Shown: positions 1 through 8,027, counted from the first letter of the stretch. The stretch: 24,860 nucleotides of DNA from Thaumasiovibrio sp043421945 (GCA_043421945.1 JBHOGO010000072.1:1-24860); one strand, 5' to 3'. A program made the numbers and translations. The notes: generated from the sequence alone by a model not told the origin.

Positions 1-169
1 TTAGAGTCATTTTCATGGCTGATAGCATGATCTTCTCGTCGCAAAAAATCAAGCCCCTTCAATGATCACAGGTATATAGCGCTCTTACCATCCACGAAGT
101 GATATATGGCTAATAATCATGTACGCATTCTAGCGTCAGATAAAGCAACGACTAATAGCAAAGCGGATA

Positions 170-646
170 TTAATCACATGACTCACGTAACGATTTGTAG
201 TAATACTCAGCGACAGAGCCGGAATCAATTACCGATACCATTTCAGGGTCATAGGCAATTGACCAAGGTGATTCAGGCACGCTAACGAGCTCGCGCAACG
301 TCAACTCACCTACATCTCCAAACACTTCCCAGACCTTTGCGAGCACGGGAAGCACCTCCGAATCAACAATTGAGGGTGTGAAGGCGTAAAAGTCATCATC
401 AACATCGACAACAAATGACGAAATAGGGGATCTACCAAACCTTTTCATCTGGTGGTATACATCCGAAGCCACGGGGCCATGACTCCGAGCCTCAAACAAG
501 TTACCCCCCATTAAATCTTTATCATTTAATGCGAGAACCCAGCCATAGCCAATAAACATTAACTTCTGCAATTTTAGATTACAAATAGGTGCGCGATCTG
601 AATCAGCAGCCTCTATGAAATAATTTGCTAAACCTGTAGAACTCAT
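170..646 (-). CDS. Panacea (DUF4065)-domain protein, antitoxin-like
   Basis: This 158-residue protein resembles the Panacea/DUF4065 (GepA/SocA-like) family, whose members often act as antitoxins that neutralise diverse toxins. The family pattern is visible: an N-terminal helix (LANYFIEAA), the KLQKLMFIGYGW core, then EARSHGPVASDVYHQMKRFG with its GPV-x-x-x-VY signature. I chose the internal ATG at 646 over the upstream one at 670. MSSTGLANYF is a typical family start, whereas the eight extra residues are hydrophobic and come from AT-rich leader. A weak AGG lies about 10 bases upstream. No partner gene is seen on its 5' side, where more than 400 bases lack a gene. A toxin could lie just beyond the left edge, downstream of it. 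Family assignment is fairly sure; the antitoxin role is inferred. Confidence 0.7.
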   Translation of the reverse strand: MSSTGLANYFIEAADSDRAPICNLKLQKLMFIGYGWVLALNDKDLMGGNLFEARSHGPVASDVYHQMKRFGRSPISSFVVDVDDDFYAFTPSIVDSEVLPVLAKVWEVFGDVGELTLRELVSVPESPWSIAYDPEMVSVIDSGSVAEYYYKSLRESCD

Positions 647-670
647 AAAAAAACCTATCAAAAAAAACAT

Positions 671-1082
671 GAAATGCTACCACAGACGTGCATGCTGTCC
701 AAAATAATTATTTCATAACAATATAAACCACAAATGCAGGGCTATCTTTTGGGTTCTAGGTTAATGAGTTAATCTTCTTTTTCAACTTATCATACCTAAG
801 TACTGCGCTCAAACCACTAGATATTGACAAAAGTATTGTGACCGAAAAGTCGTAGATGAAAGAAAATATTATGCTCAAAACCAACTCAAGCTATTCTAGG
901 TCTAACAGAATTTGCCATACACGAACTCCAATAATTAAAGAAATTGCGCCATTAAGAAATACAATACAAATATACCTATAGACTTAATAACTGTCGCTAT
1001 ATCCACGCGACTCTTAACAATTACCACCTGCTAGTGATTGCGAGCTTCCCAAAACGCACCATAATTAGAGATAAGGAATAAC
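671..1082. other. Intergenic region with a possible broken small membrane ORF
   Basis: No convincing intact gene lies here. On the minus strand one frame from 983 down to 756 reads as about 74 hydrophobic codons, ending in a basic tail (KLKKK) and TAG. It is interrupted once by an amber codon at 891-893 and has no ATG start. AT-rich sequence often gives such frames by chance, so this is recorded only as a possible decayed membrane peptide. The ribosome-binding site AAGGA of the next gene sits at the right end. Confidence 0.2.
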
Positions 1083-1592
1083 ATGGCTGACCCACATATT
1101 AAATCGCCGATGGATCGGTTAGATCACCTCACGGTCATCTTATACCGTTTAGGCTTTACTCTTGCTTTTCCCGTGATAATCCTACTGCCATGGAAGCTCA
1201 ATTTTCCTATGGAGGGTCTTGTCTTTCTTTGTGCAGCTATGTGCGCATCATCACTGCATGTCTATATGAAGTCATTTCGCCTACTACTCCAGTTTGCAAC
1301 ATGGGTAGGCCTACTCTGTGCTGCGTTTGGTTTTCCGATGATAGGGATTGGCGGTGCATTTATTACCTTAGGTGGGCTCTGTTTTAAAGAGTATTTCTGC
1401 TTCAAGGTCCCCGGTTTGCCATTCCAGCCTCTGATTTTGGCAGCACTGTGGTTCTGTATGGCATTCGATGTCGATATAGCAGCAAAGATACTTGCCGCTA
1501 TATCAGGTTGTCTTTTTCTGATTACCAGTATCTATAAATGGAGAATGCCAAGACACTTCGACATTGGCGACAAAACAAAATATGACATTTAA
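1083..1592 (+). CDS. DUF2301-like integral membrane protein
   Basis: The protein has 169 residues. A short polar N-terminus leads into the segment MDRLDHLTVILYRLGF, which resembles the start of the DUF2301 family of uncharacterised bacterial inner-membrane proteins. About five to six hydrophobic segments follow, roughly at residues 20-37, 43-60, 65-80, 82-98, 112-128 and 131-150. The C-terminus is polar (YKWRMPRHFD onwards) and probably cytoplasmic. The start ATG is preceded by an AAGGA ribosome-binding site about 5 bases upstream. It appears to be monocistronic: the next gene begins 107 bases later with its own Shine-Dalgarno sequence. No enzymatic motif is seen and no function is proposed. 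Family assignment is from memory of the family pattern and is moderately sure. Confidence 0.65.
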   Translation: MADPHIKSPMDRLDHLTVILYRLGFTLAFPVIILLPWKLNFPMEGLVFLCAAMCASSLHVYMKSFRLLLQFATWVGLLCAAFGFPMIGIGGAFITLGGLCFKEYFCFKVPGLPFQPLILAALWFCMAFDVDIAAKILAAISGCLFLITSIYKWRMPRHFDIGDKTKYDI

Positions 1593-1699
1593 CTGATATC
1601 GCTACTTAGCCCAATTTCAATACAATCCCATCGATTTCCGACTAAGCTACTAGGACTAATTCCAAAAGGATATTTTCGTCACGAATAGAGGATGTGGCT

Positions 1700-2080
1700 A
1701 TGCAAGGTAATCCAGTCGTTTGGTTCGAAATCTACGTTGATGACCTAGACAGGGCGAAAACGTTCTACGAAAAGGTGCTCAATATCACCTTAAATAAAAT
1801 GGAAAGCCCAGGAGAGATGCCTATTCAAATGCTCGCGTTCCCAGACACGATGGAGAGCTATGGTGCAACTGGGGCACTGGTTAAAATGGACGGTGTACAG
1901 CCCGGAGGGAGCGGTACGTTAGTCTACTTATCTTGTGAAGATTGCGCGATAGAAGAAGCGAGGGCTGTTGAAAATGGTGGCTCGGTTCAAATGCCTAAAA
2001 TGTCAATCGGATCACATGGGTATATTAGTTTAATTATCGATACTGAAGGTAATACGGTCGGACTTCACTCAATGAAGTAA
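1700..2080 (+). CDS. VOC (glyoxalase/bleomycin resistance/dioxygenase) family protein
   Basis: This 126-residue protein has the vicinal-oxygen-chelate fold pattern. An N-terminal strand and helix (VVWFEIYVDDLDRAKTFYEKVL) are followed by a beta-rich middle. A second half (GTLVYLSCEDCAIEEARAVENGGSV...) ends in DTEGNTVGLHS, where the Glu is a usual metal-ligand position. The substrate cannot be read from sequence; such small single-module proteins include lactoylglutathione lyase relatives and antibiotic-binding proteins. I place the start at ATG 1700, because the AGAGGA sequence at 1687-1692 lies 7 bases upstream of it. The GTG at 1694 is too close to that site. A strong terminator follows within 55 bases, so it is probably a single-gene transcript. 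Confidence 0.8.
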   Translation: MQGNPVVWFEIYVDDLDRAKTFYEKVLNITLNKMESPGEMPIQMLAFPDTMESYGATGALVKMDGVQPGGSGTLVYLSCEDCAIEEARAVENGGSVQMPKMSIGSHGYISLIIDTEGNTVGLHSMK

Positions 2081-2131
2081 AAATAGATGGTTTCTTCAGA
2101 CAAACTTAATTTGCTCATTCTCCACAGACTC

Positions 2132-2160
2132 AAAGCCCGCTGATATGCGGGCTTTTTATT
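2132..2160 (+). terminator. Rho-independent terminator after the VOC gene
   Basis: A nine-base-pair stem (AAAGCCCGC / GCGGGCTTT) with a six-base loop is followed by TTATT. It ends the VOC transcript and, less well, could stop the convergent HAD gene. Confidence 0.85.
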
Positions 2161-2253
2161 TCATCACGCTAATAAACGTACCGAAAATCACTCTGTGCCT
2201 GTACCAACGCTCTGAGTAAACCTAACGATTATATGCAGCGCGAGAAGATAGCG

Positions 2254-2916
2254 TTAAACGGTCGCCATTATCTCTTCTTTGAGTGCAACGAGGACATCAT
2301 CCATCGAGTTCTCAATACGATGCCCCAATACCTTTACCTCATCACACGGTTCTACGAGGTCAGGGATTTGGAAAGTCATCATTTCAGCAGCAACGGCAGA
2401 GCGAACACCATTGTTAGAGTCTTCAAATGCCACGCACGCTGTAGGATCAACATTGAGGCGCTGAGCGGCCAACCTATAAATCTCTGGATGAGGCTTACCT
2501 TGTGCGACTTCACAGCCCGTCGTCAAGTTATCGAAATAACCATCAAGCCCAGCTAAACGCAATTTCACTTCAGCAACCTCTTTTTGGGTTGATGTAGCCA
2601 CTGCCATCGGGATGCGATTCGACTTCAACCAATCTAACAGTGCGATAACACCCTGTTTGACCGGAATAGCTTCATTGAGCACAACAGCGTTATAGTTTTT
2701 GCGCCATTCCGTATGAATAGCAGGGTACGCATCACCATAGCCTTCAGTAAAAATGGCATGAATACCTGCCGCGTTACGTCCAATAATCGATAGATACATA
2801 GTTTCATGGAAGGGCTGCCCGACAGTGTCGCATGCCTGCTTAAAAATACGCATACATACTCTTTCTGTATCGAGCAGTAAGCCATCCATATCGAAAATTG
2901 CCGCTTGAATGTTCAT
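2254..2916 (-). CDS. HAD-superfamily phosphatase, beta-phosphoglucomutase-like subfamily
   Basis: This 220-residue protein carries all HAD motifs. Motif I is FDMDGLLLDTE (nucleophile Asp9, acid/base Asp11). Motif II is the Thr/Ser of VATSTQ, motif III the Lys of QGKPHPEIY, and motif IV the acidic VAFEDSNNG. The four-helix cap between motifs I and II is the type found in beta-phosphoglucomutase, YieH and YcjU-like sugar-phosphate phosphatases. It most likely dephosphorylates, or less likely isomerises, a small phosphorylated metabolite in the cytoplasm. The length is normal. The start at 2916 gives the standard N-terminus directly before motif I; its Shine-Dalgarno sequence is poor. It stands alone, convergent with the VOC gene. 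Confidence 0.88.
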   Translation of the reverse strand: MNIQAAIFDMDGLLLDTERVCMRIFKQACDTVGQPFHETMYLSIIGRNAAGIHAIFTEGYGDAYPAIHTEWRKNYNAVVLNEAIPVKQGVIALLDWLKSNRIPMAVATSTQKEVAEVKLRLAGLDGYFDNLTTGCEVAQGKPHPEIYRLAAQRLNVDPTACVAFEDSNNGVRSAVAAEMMTFQIPDLVEPCDEVKVLGHRIENSMDDVLVALKEEIMATV

Positions 2917-3271
2917 TTTTCTATTTCACTTTAGGGTTAGCAATATCACTAAAAAGTAGTGACTCTATTGATGCGCAGCAGCTTAACATAATGGCTTTCT
3001 CTTTGCCTTGCCGTTCTAAAAAACAAAATGCTGGGACTCATTGCTAATGGATGTTAGCCGCGAGATTTAACGTAAGGAGTTCACTGTCAATGCCGTGCTT
3101 CGCCATCATCTTCAGCATTAACTAAGTGAGTTTAGCAAGCGACATTGGCTAGACGGCTAAAATTAGACTCGTCCGCTGTCATTAAGGTAATCAGTTGAAA
3201 TGTAGTCGTCGTGACTATCAATCGAGTGTTCAACATGATCAAAGAAGCGGTGTGCATAAAACTGCAGATAC
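2917..3271. other. Intergenic region, no convincing gene
   Basis: Between the HAD gene start and the tRNA-Cys terminator I see no supported gene. A 24-codon minus-strand frame at 3044-3118 (beginning MLKMMAKHGIDSELL) looks slightly protein-like. It has no clear ribosome-binding site and is not called. Confidence 0.4.
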
Positions 3272-3299
3272 AAAAAAGCCGACCATTGGTCGGCTTCTT
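3272..3299 (-). terminator. Rho-independent terminator of tRNA-Cys
   Basis: On the minus strand a nine-base-pair stem (AAGCCGACC / GGTCGGCTT) with a three-base loop is followed by six T residues. It lies directly after the 3' end of the tRNA gene. Confidence 0.85.
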
Positions 3300-3307
3300 C
3301 TAAAATG

Positions 3308-3381
3308 TGGAGGCGCGTCCCGGAGTCGAACCGAGGTCCACGGATTTGCAATCCGCTGCATAGCCACTCTGCCAACGCGCC
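3308..3381 (-). tRNA. tRNA-Cys (GCA)
   Basis: Read on the minus strand, this folds into a 74-nucleotide cloverleaf with encoded CCA. The acceptor stem is GGCGCGT / ACGCGCC, the D-arm runs through GGCAGAGTGGCTATGC, and the anticodon loop is TTGCAAA with anticodon GCA. The T-arm contains GGTTCGACTCC. A promoter lies upstream at 3455-3482 and a terminator directly downstream, so it is a stand-alone tRNA transcript. Confidence 0.96.
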
Positions 3382-3454
3382 TTTGAGGTCAATCATTACC
3401 TTGACCGTGCAATCTAGAGCTTGAGCTTGGCTCTCCCTTCAACTGCGAGCGCGC

Positions 3455-3482
3455 ACTTTACCGGATCTTATGGCTAAGTCAA
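3455..3482 (-). promoter_or_regulatory. Candidate sigma-70 promoter of tRNA-Cys
   Basis: On the minus strand TTGACT (-35) and TAAAGT (-10) are separated by 16 bases and followed at once by a GCGCGC discriminator. Such a GC-rich discriminator is typical of stringently controlled stable-RNA promoters. Confidence 0.55.
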
Positions 3483-3793
3483 ACAAAAAGTGAAAAAAAA
3501 GAATACAGCGGGCATTTTTTCAGTTTTACCTTTCATCATCACACGAGCTGCCTCGCAACCAAATGTTAAACAAACCGCAACCAACAGATACTATACACAA
3601 TAAAAAAAGATTGATAACACATCAACATAGATTGAAAACCGCACACAATTAACAAGGTTGCAAACAAATCACCTAACAACAAGTAACATCGGAGAGAACA
3701 ACGATCTAGATCAATTTTAGGCTTAATGCGATCGATTATCGTTAATAAGATTAGTAATACAAATCATCAAAAAAACACTGCAAGGGATGAAAT
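3483..3793 (+). promoter_or_regulatory. katA upstream region
   Basis: This 300-base AT-rich stretch precedes katA and must hold its promoter. An inverted repeat TTGAT-N5-ATCAA lies at 3611-3625. It resembles an FNR site but has five, not four, central bases. I could not recognise a convincing OxyR site. An AAGGGATG ribosome-binding site lies just before the ATG. Confidence 0.35.
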
Positions 3794-5251
3794 ATGGACA
3801 ACAAAAAGCTAACCACGGCAAACGGAGCTCCGGTTGCTGACAACCAAAATGTGCAAACAGCTGGCCCTCGTGGACCGATGCTTTTACAAGATGCTTGGTT
3901 TCTTGAAAAGCTTGCTCACTTTGATCGTGAAGTGATTCCAGAAAGGCGTATGCACGCCAAAGGTTCTGGCGCATACGGTAGTTTCACAGTCACACACGAT
4001 ATATCGAAATATACCAAGGCAAGCATTTTTTCAGAAATTGGCAAAAAGACCGACCTATTTGTTCGCTTTTCAACAGTGGCGGGAGAGCGTGGTGCCGCTG
4101 ATGCTGAGCGCGATATCCGTGGATTCGCTATTAAGTTTTACACCGATCAAGGCAATTGGGATCTCGTCGGTAACAATACACCCGTCTTCTTCCTGCGTGA
4201 TCCTTTAAAATTCCCAGATTTGAACCATGCTGTAAAACGTGACCCTCGCACCAATATGCGTAGCGCACAAAACAACTGGGACTTCTGGACTCAGCTTCCT
4301 GAGGCGCTTCATCAAATTACCATATTGATGAGTGACCGTGGCATCCCACAAAGTTATCGTCATATGCATGGGTTTGGTAGCCACACCTTTAGCTTCATTA
4401 ATGCCGACAACGAACGATTCTGGGTGAAATTCCACCTTGAAACTCAACAAGGTATTAAAAACCTTACCGATCAAGAAGCCGAAGAGCTTGTTGGTAAAAA
4501 CCGCGAGAGCCACCAGCAAGATCTATATGAAGCCATTGAAGAAGGCGAATTTCCACGCTGGGATCTAAAAGTGCAGATCATGCCTGAGGCTGATGCTAAA
4601 GATTACCGATTCCATCCTTTCGACCTCAGCAAAGTATGGCCTCATAAAGACTACCCACTCATCGATGTAGGTGTACTTGAACTCAACAAAAACCCAGACA
4701 ACTATTTTGCTGAAGTTGAGCAAGCGGCATTTAACCCAGCAAATGTTGTTCCTGGCATCGGATACTCTCCAGATAAAATGCTACAAGGCAGACTGTTTTC
4801 ATACGGTGATGCACAACGTTACCGCTTAGGTGTTAATCATGTACATATCCCAGTGAATCAGCCTCGTTGCCCAGTTAACGCTTATCACCGTGATGGTGCG
4901 ATGCGCGTTGATGGCAACCAAGGCAGCACAAAAGCCTACGAGCCGAACACACTAGAACTATGGCAAGACCAACCTGAAACGGTTGAGCCAGCACTGGCGG
5001 CAGATGGCGATCTTTATAACTGGAACTTCCGTGACAACGACAGTGACTACTACACCCAGCCAAGAGATCTATTCAATTTGATGAGTGCTGATCAGCAACA
5101 AACGCTGTTTGAAAATACGGCACGAGGCATTGGTGGTGCATCATTAGATGTGCAACTACGCCACATCAACAACTGCTACAAAGCTGACCCTAACTATGGT
5201 GAAGGCGTTGCAAAAGCATTGGGTGTGAGCCTCGATCAAATCGAACGATAG
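3794..5251 (+). CDS. katA: Monofunctional haem catalase (clade 3, small subunit)
   Basis: This cytoplasmic catalase converts two H2O2 to water and O2. Its 485 residues match small-subunit clade-3 enzymes. The catalytic residues are all present: His54 in RRMHAKG, Asn127 in LVGNNTPVFF, and proximal haem ligand Tyr337 in RLFSYGDAQRYRLG. No signal peptide is seen. The NADPH-binding clade-3 features are generally conserved (for example HRDGAMR). The start is fixed by the AAGGGATG Shine-Dalgarno sequence and by normal family length. A strong terminator follows 18 bases after the stop, separating it from the downstream ankyrin gene, though some read-through is likely. Oxidative-stress control is expected for the family but no operator was identified here. 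Confidence 0.97.
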   Translation: MDNKKLTTANGAPVADNQNVQTAGPRGPMLLQDAWFLEKLAHFDREVIPERRMHAKGSGAYGSFTVTHDISKYTKASIFSEIGKKTDLFVRFSTVAGERGAADAERDIRGFAIKFYTDQGNWDLVGNNTPVFFLRDPLKFPDLNHAVKRDPRTNMRSAQNNWDFWTQLPEALHQITILMSDRGIPQSYRHMHGFGSHTFSFINADNERFWVKFHLETQQGIKNLTDQEAEELVGKNRESHQQDLYEAIEEGEFPRWDLKVQIMPEADAKDYRFHPFDLSKVWPHKDYPLIDVGVLELNKNPDNYFAEVEQAAFNPANVVPGIGYSPDKMLQGRLFSYGDAQRYRLGVNHVHIPVNQPRCPVNAYHRDGAMRVDGNQGSTKAYEPNTLELWQDQPETVEPALAADGDLYNWNFRDNDSDYYTQPRDLFNLMSADQQQTLFENTARGIGGASLDVQLRHINNCYKADPNYGEGVAKALGVSLDQIER

Positions 5252-5269
5252 AAGCTTTTCCCTCCATAC

Positions 5270-5299
5270 CGCAGGCCTATCTGCATAGGCCTGCGTTTT
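5270..5299 (+). terminator. Terminator or attenuator between katA and the ankyrin gene
   Basis: A perfect 11-base-pair stem (CGCAGGCCTAT / ATAGGCCTGCG) with a four-base loop is followed by a short T run. It may be complete, or may only partly reduce expression of the next gene. Confidence 0.8.
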
Positions 5300-5340
5300 A
5301 CAATAATGCCAACTCCCTTTAACGATTTTGAAGATGCACC

Positions 5341-5901
5341 ATGAAAAAATGGAACGACTACAAAAAGACCTATAGAGAAGAGCCCAACCTCTTCGACCAC
5401 GCCCGCTGCGGGGATCTGAGAGGGTTAGCTGATCTGCTCACTGAAAACCACGCGCTTGATCTCAACATGACAAACCATAGTGGTTACTCAGCGCTAATGC
5501 TCTCGGTTTACAATAATGAAAAAGATTTTTGTGAGGCTTTGCTTCGATGTGGCGCAGATGCCAACGCCACAGACAGTGTTGGGAATACGCTATTGATGGC
5601 CGCAGCATTCAAAGGAAATTTAGATATTTTCAAGCTATTGCTAGAATTTGGTGCTGAGCCATTAGTAAAGAATAAAACAGGAATGGACGCACGAGACTGG
5701 GCAACGATGTTTGGTCGCGCAGAGATAGTTCAATACATTGATGAGAGCTACCCAAGCACACCATCATCAAGATTAAACAATATACTCAAATTCATAAAGC
5801 TGACCCTAGTGCTACTAAAAACAAAAGCACAGTTGAAAATCAAAACACGAAGAAAAACCAACAAAACTAAAGGTGCCAGCGCTCAACCCAAAGTGCGTTA
5901 A
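5341..5901 (+). CDS. Ankyrin-repeat protein downstream of catalase (AnkB-like)
   Basis: This 186-residue protein contains about four ankyrin repeats: residues 15-43 (NLFDHARCGDLRGLADLL), 46-77 (SGYSALMLSVYNNE...GADANA), 79-110 (VGNTLLMAAAFKGNLD...GAEP) and 112-135. The C-terminus (about 143-186) is a hydrophobic stretch followed by a very basic tail rich in K and R. No signal peptide is seen. Ankyrin genes directly after catalase genes recur in proteobacteria; in Pseudomonas aeruginosa AnkB is needed for full catalase activity. A katA accessory role is therefore the best guess here. A terminator lies between the two genes. The last 35 bases overlap the convergent gene. The basic tail is lysine-rich because of AAA-rich sequence in the overlap zone. 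Confidence 0.85.
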   Translation: MKKWNDYKKTYREEPNLFDHARCGDLRGLADLLTENHALDLNMTNHSGYSALMLSVYNNEKDFCEALLRCGADANATDSVGNTLLMAAAFKGNLDIFKLLLEFGAEPLVKNKTGMDARDWATMFGRAEIVQYIDESYPSTPSSRLNNILKFIKLTLVLLKTKAQLKIKTRRKTNKTKGASAQPKVR

Positions 5902-6274
5902 TAGCAGCTTGCTGAGACAGGTAGTATCCCAAAGGCTTATTATTTCCCTCGGAGCGTGCCGCTACCTTCCACTGTCCTTTACGTGTACCGGCCCGAATCC
6001 ATTTCGCAGTACCAAGACAAACTGACTCACTATTTTCTCGTTTATACAAAAACAGTGAGTCTTTACTCCGCGGTGCCTTATCACTCAACGTCAGCAGAAA
6101 AGACTCATCTTCCATCACTGGCAGACTCTTCACATTGGCAGTCGCCACAACGTAGTTATCTCCCTGCCGAGTTTGCAACGTGACAACATCAGGGGCGATA
6201 TACACAGCCCTTCCTCTCCGCTTGCCTTCCTTATCCTGATAAGCTTCATTTCGTTCAATATGATAGCTCAGCAT
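5867..6274 (-). CDS. Unrecognised protein, 135 residues
   Basis: I do not recognise this family. The start is decided by a strong GGAGGTG ribosome-binding site seven bases before ATG 6274. The longer frame up to 6370 has no such site and would add a hydrophobic N-terminus encoded by AT-rich leader. The protein is soluble, has no signal peptide or metal motif, and begins MLSYHIERNEAYQDKEGKRR. It looks beta-rich in the middle (VYIAPDVVTLQTRQGDNYVVATANV), with the aromatic and basic C-terminus LGYYLSQQAAINALWVERWHL. The good Shine-Dalgarno sequence and even amino-acid composition support a real gene. It overlaps the convergent ankyrin gene by 35 bases. Confidence 0.65.
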   Translation of the reverse strand: MLSYHIERNEAYQDKEGKRRGRAVYIAPDVVTLQTRQGDNYVVATANVKSLPVMEDESFLLTLSDKAPRSKDSLFLYKRENSESVCLGTAKWIRAGTRKGQWKVAARSEGNNKPLGYYLSQQAAINALWVERWHL

Positions 6275-6781
6275 TAACGCACCTCCGTACTTTCCAATAA
6301 CGTTAGAAATCACTGTATCCACTTCCATACAGCCTATTATTAATGCTAGGCGATTGACTAAAAAGATCAAATAATGTGTTACAAGAGAAATGACATAATC
6401 TATTTTGCAATCTTCTATATCTAACTAAAACCAATCACAATAGATATAATTAAAGCATCATTTACCAACATTAAAGAGTATTATTGAAAGTAAGGAAAAT
6501 CCTTTAATCAATATCATCAAACCTTTTCAATACTGACAAAACACATTCGAGTAATAAAATAGCCCATTTTAAAAAAGCCATTAAAGAAGCTCGCACCATA
6601 ACTTAAAGTTCGAGCCTTAAATTTTTCATGACACTAAGCCAACAATTAAACATTGCCGATAAATCAGGGATAAATTGCAAAAAAAGGAATTTATACATTC
6701 ATCAAAAATGGCTAAGCCATGACTGATAACACATGATCGCGCGCTAAATATTAATCGGCATTCAAAGATAGATATAATATT
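6275..6781. other. Intergenic region, nothing recognised
   Basis: This is AT-rich sequence of about 500 bases. A 32-codon plus-strand frame from ATG 6628 to TGA 6726 has no ribosome-binding site and is not called. The promoter of the 135-residue gene is probably in the left part. Confidence 0.4.
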
Positions 6782-6922
6782 TCACCTTATACCCCCTAAA
6801 GGTAGGTCGATAAGGCTTTCAAAGCCGCTTCACTGCGAAGAAACGCCCAAACTATCGACTTTTCCGATGCTGAATAGTACATCGTGATCATCGACGAGAA
6901 GCAGATACATCGTCGGCTTCAT
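6782..6922 (-). pseudogene. Response-regulator receiver-domain N-terminal remnant
   Basis: The ATG at 6922-6920 overlaps the stop of the cupin gene as ATGA, the usual sign of translational coupling. The frame reads MKPTMYLLLVDDHDVLFSIG, with the hydrophobic strand and acidic DDHD typical of the first strand and acidic pocket of REC domains of two-component response regulators. A TGA at 6830-6832 ends it after 30 codons. The same frame then continues SGFESLIDLPLGGIR to another TGA at 6782. The conserved phospho-acceptor Asp and all later motifs are absent, so this is a truncated remnant. The short length limits certainty; chance similarity is possible. Confidence 0.45.
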
Positions 6923-7305
6923 GACGAATAAGCCGCTAGCAGATGCTCTAACTCCTCACTAGTGACCCAGTCCTGAGTAATATCATCACCTATCTTGATG
7001 GTATGCAGTAAGGTTTCTGGTGCGAGAAAAAGGTTATGGTGAACATTCGGCTGGCAAAGTATTGAATCGCCAGGTTCAAGGGTATCAGAGACCACTTTTC
7101 CATTAACAAGGGTATAAAGTGTTGCGCTTCCTTTCTCGACCACGTAGAACTCAGCAGCTCTCTCATGGTAATGACTCTTTTGCCAGCCCCCCTCTTTTGA
7201 TGCCGTGAGAACATAACCTGAGCCATTTTCTGTTTTTAAACGGAAGCGCTGTTCACCATTTTCCATCACTTCATTTGAATATAAAACGTTGAGTAAATCT
7301 TTCAT
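6919..7305 (-). CDS. Single-domain cupin protein
   Basis: This 128-residue protein is a small cupin. Motif 1 is GWQKSHYHERAAEFYVVEKG, with metal ligands His45, His47 and Glu52. Motif 2 is EPGDSILCQPNVHHNLFLAP, with His89 or His90. Such proteins bind Fe, Mn, Ni or Zn and include sugar-phosphate isomerases, oxygenases and small-molecule sensors; HYH-x4-E with PNVHH resembles mannose-6-phosphate isomerase-type II cupins. The reaction cannot be read from the sequence. The start at 7305 gives a normal cupin N-terminus, though its Shine-Dalgarno sequence is weak. Its stop overlaps the start of a response-regulator remnant, suggesting it was once the first gene of an operon. Confidence 0.8.
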   Translation of the reverse strand: MKDLLNVLYSNEVMENGEQRFRLKTENGSGYVLTASKEGGWQKSHYHERAAEFYVVEKGSATLYTLVNGKVVSDTLEPGDSILCQPNVHHNLFLAPETLLHTIKIGDDITQDWVTSEELEHLLAAYSS

Positions 7306-7639
7306 TTATAAGCACACTAAAGAAGAAGAGAGAGTAATCATCACACGAAAAAGCCTGTTTTCACATAACACTTACCGTGAATCTGATCATGTAGCTGGGC
7401 ACGTCACTCAACATGCACCTGAACATCATACCGCTAAGTAAGCACATTATTTATGAATAGAGGGAAATGGATGAGTGGAGATTCAACATAACCCTTATTA
7501 GCGTTATTGATGAGCGACGCTAAAAAGGGAGTAAGACCAGCCGTAAGCAATGATTGCAACTCTCATCGGGTCTTTCTTTTGGATCACACCCTACCAAGGT
7601 ATATAATCACGCGGATCAACGCTAAAGGATAAACCACTC
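7306..7639. repeat. Divergent intergenic region with imperfect inverted repeat (7492-7529)
   Basis: This region separates two divergent genes. At 7492-7503 and 7518-7529, twelve-base arms (CCCTTATTAGCG / CGCTAAAAAGGG) pair with one mismatch around a 14-base loop. It could be an operator or a stem-loop. An AAAGGA ribosome-binding site precedes the next gene. Confidence 0.35.
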
Positions 7640-8005
7640 ATGCAACAAGTTAACGTTCCCGCTAACCCACAACTCGCCGCCATTTTTAAGCAATGGGCAG
7701 ATAATTGGGGGAAAGAAACACAAGGCGACAAAAAAGATATGGCGACTAAGTTCCATACTGTTTATAAGATTGCCGCTGATCTATTCACCGAAGGTGGGGA
7801 CACTGAGCTGCAATTCCTTCACTCTCTCTTTGAAGACTGCAAACAAAAAATTGAACATGCTGATGTGATGAGTAAAAAAATCAGACTTGCACTCAAAGAT
7901 GATGAAGCACGTGCACAGGCTATGATCGCGACCGTGAATACGACGGCTCAAGAGGCGATTCACGTCGTGCGCTACTTAGGGCAACTGCTGATGCCTGCTA
8001 AGTAA
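7640..8005 (+). CDS. Unrecognised helical protein, 121 residues
   Basis: I do not recognise the family. The protein is soluble, without signal peptide or membrane segment, and looks almost wholly alpha-helical: residues 8-25, 30-50, 54-80, 82-98 and 99-118. It has many charged and Ala/Gln residues and no Cys pair typical of metal binding. The start is supported by AAAGGAT upstream and by the ORF boundaries. It is monocistronic: a 26-base palindrome follows at 8028-8053, and then the convergent nasA gene. Confidence 0.7.
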   Translation: MQQVNVPANPQLAAIFKQWADNWGKETQGDKKDMATKFHTVYKIAADLFTEGGDTELQFLHSLFEDCKQKIEHADVMSKKIRLALKDDEARAQAMIATVNTTAQEAIHVVRYLGQLLMPAK

Positions 8006-8027
8006 TATTTAGCACGATTGCCGTGAA

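Noticed and set aside
756..983. Small membrane protein gene on the minus strand
   Set aside because: An in-frame amber codon, no start codon and AT-rich composition make it likely chance or fully decayed.
3163..3396. 77-residue ORF across tRNA-Cys
   Set aside because: It reads through the tRNA gene and its terminator; it is a shadow of tRNA sequence.
3611..3625. FNR site before katA
   Set aside because: TTGAT-N5-ATCAA has five central bases where FNR and CRP sites have a fixed different spacing; kept only as an inverted repeat.
6628..6726. 32-codon plus-strand ORF
   Set aside because: No ribosome-binding site, AT-rich context and no recognisable motif.
6806..6859. Structured RNA or riboswitch (GTCGATA / TATCGAC closing two small hairpins)
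   Set aside because: The same bases are better explained as part of the response-regulator remnant; the inner hairpins are weak and match no riboswitch consensus I know.
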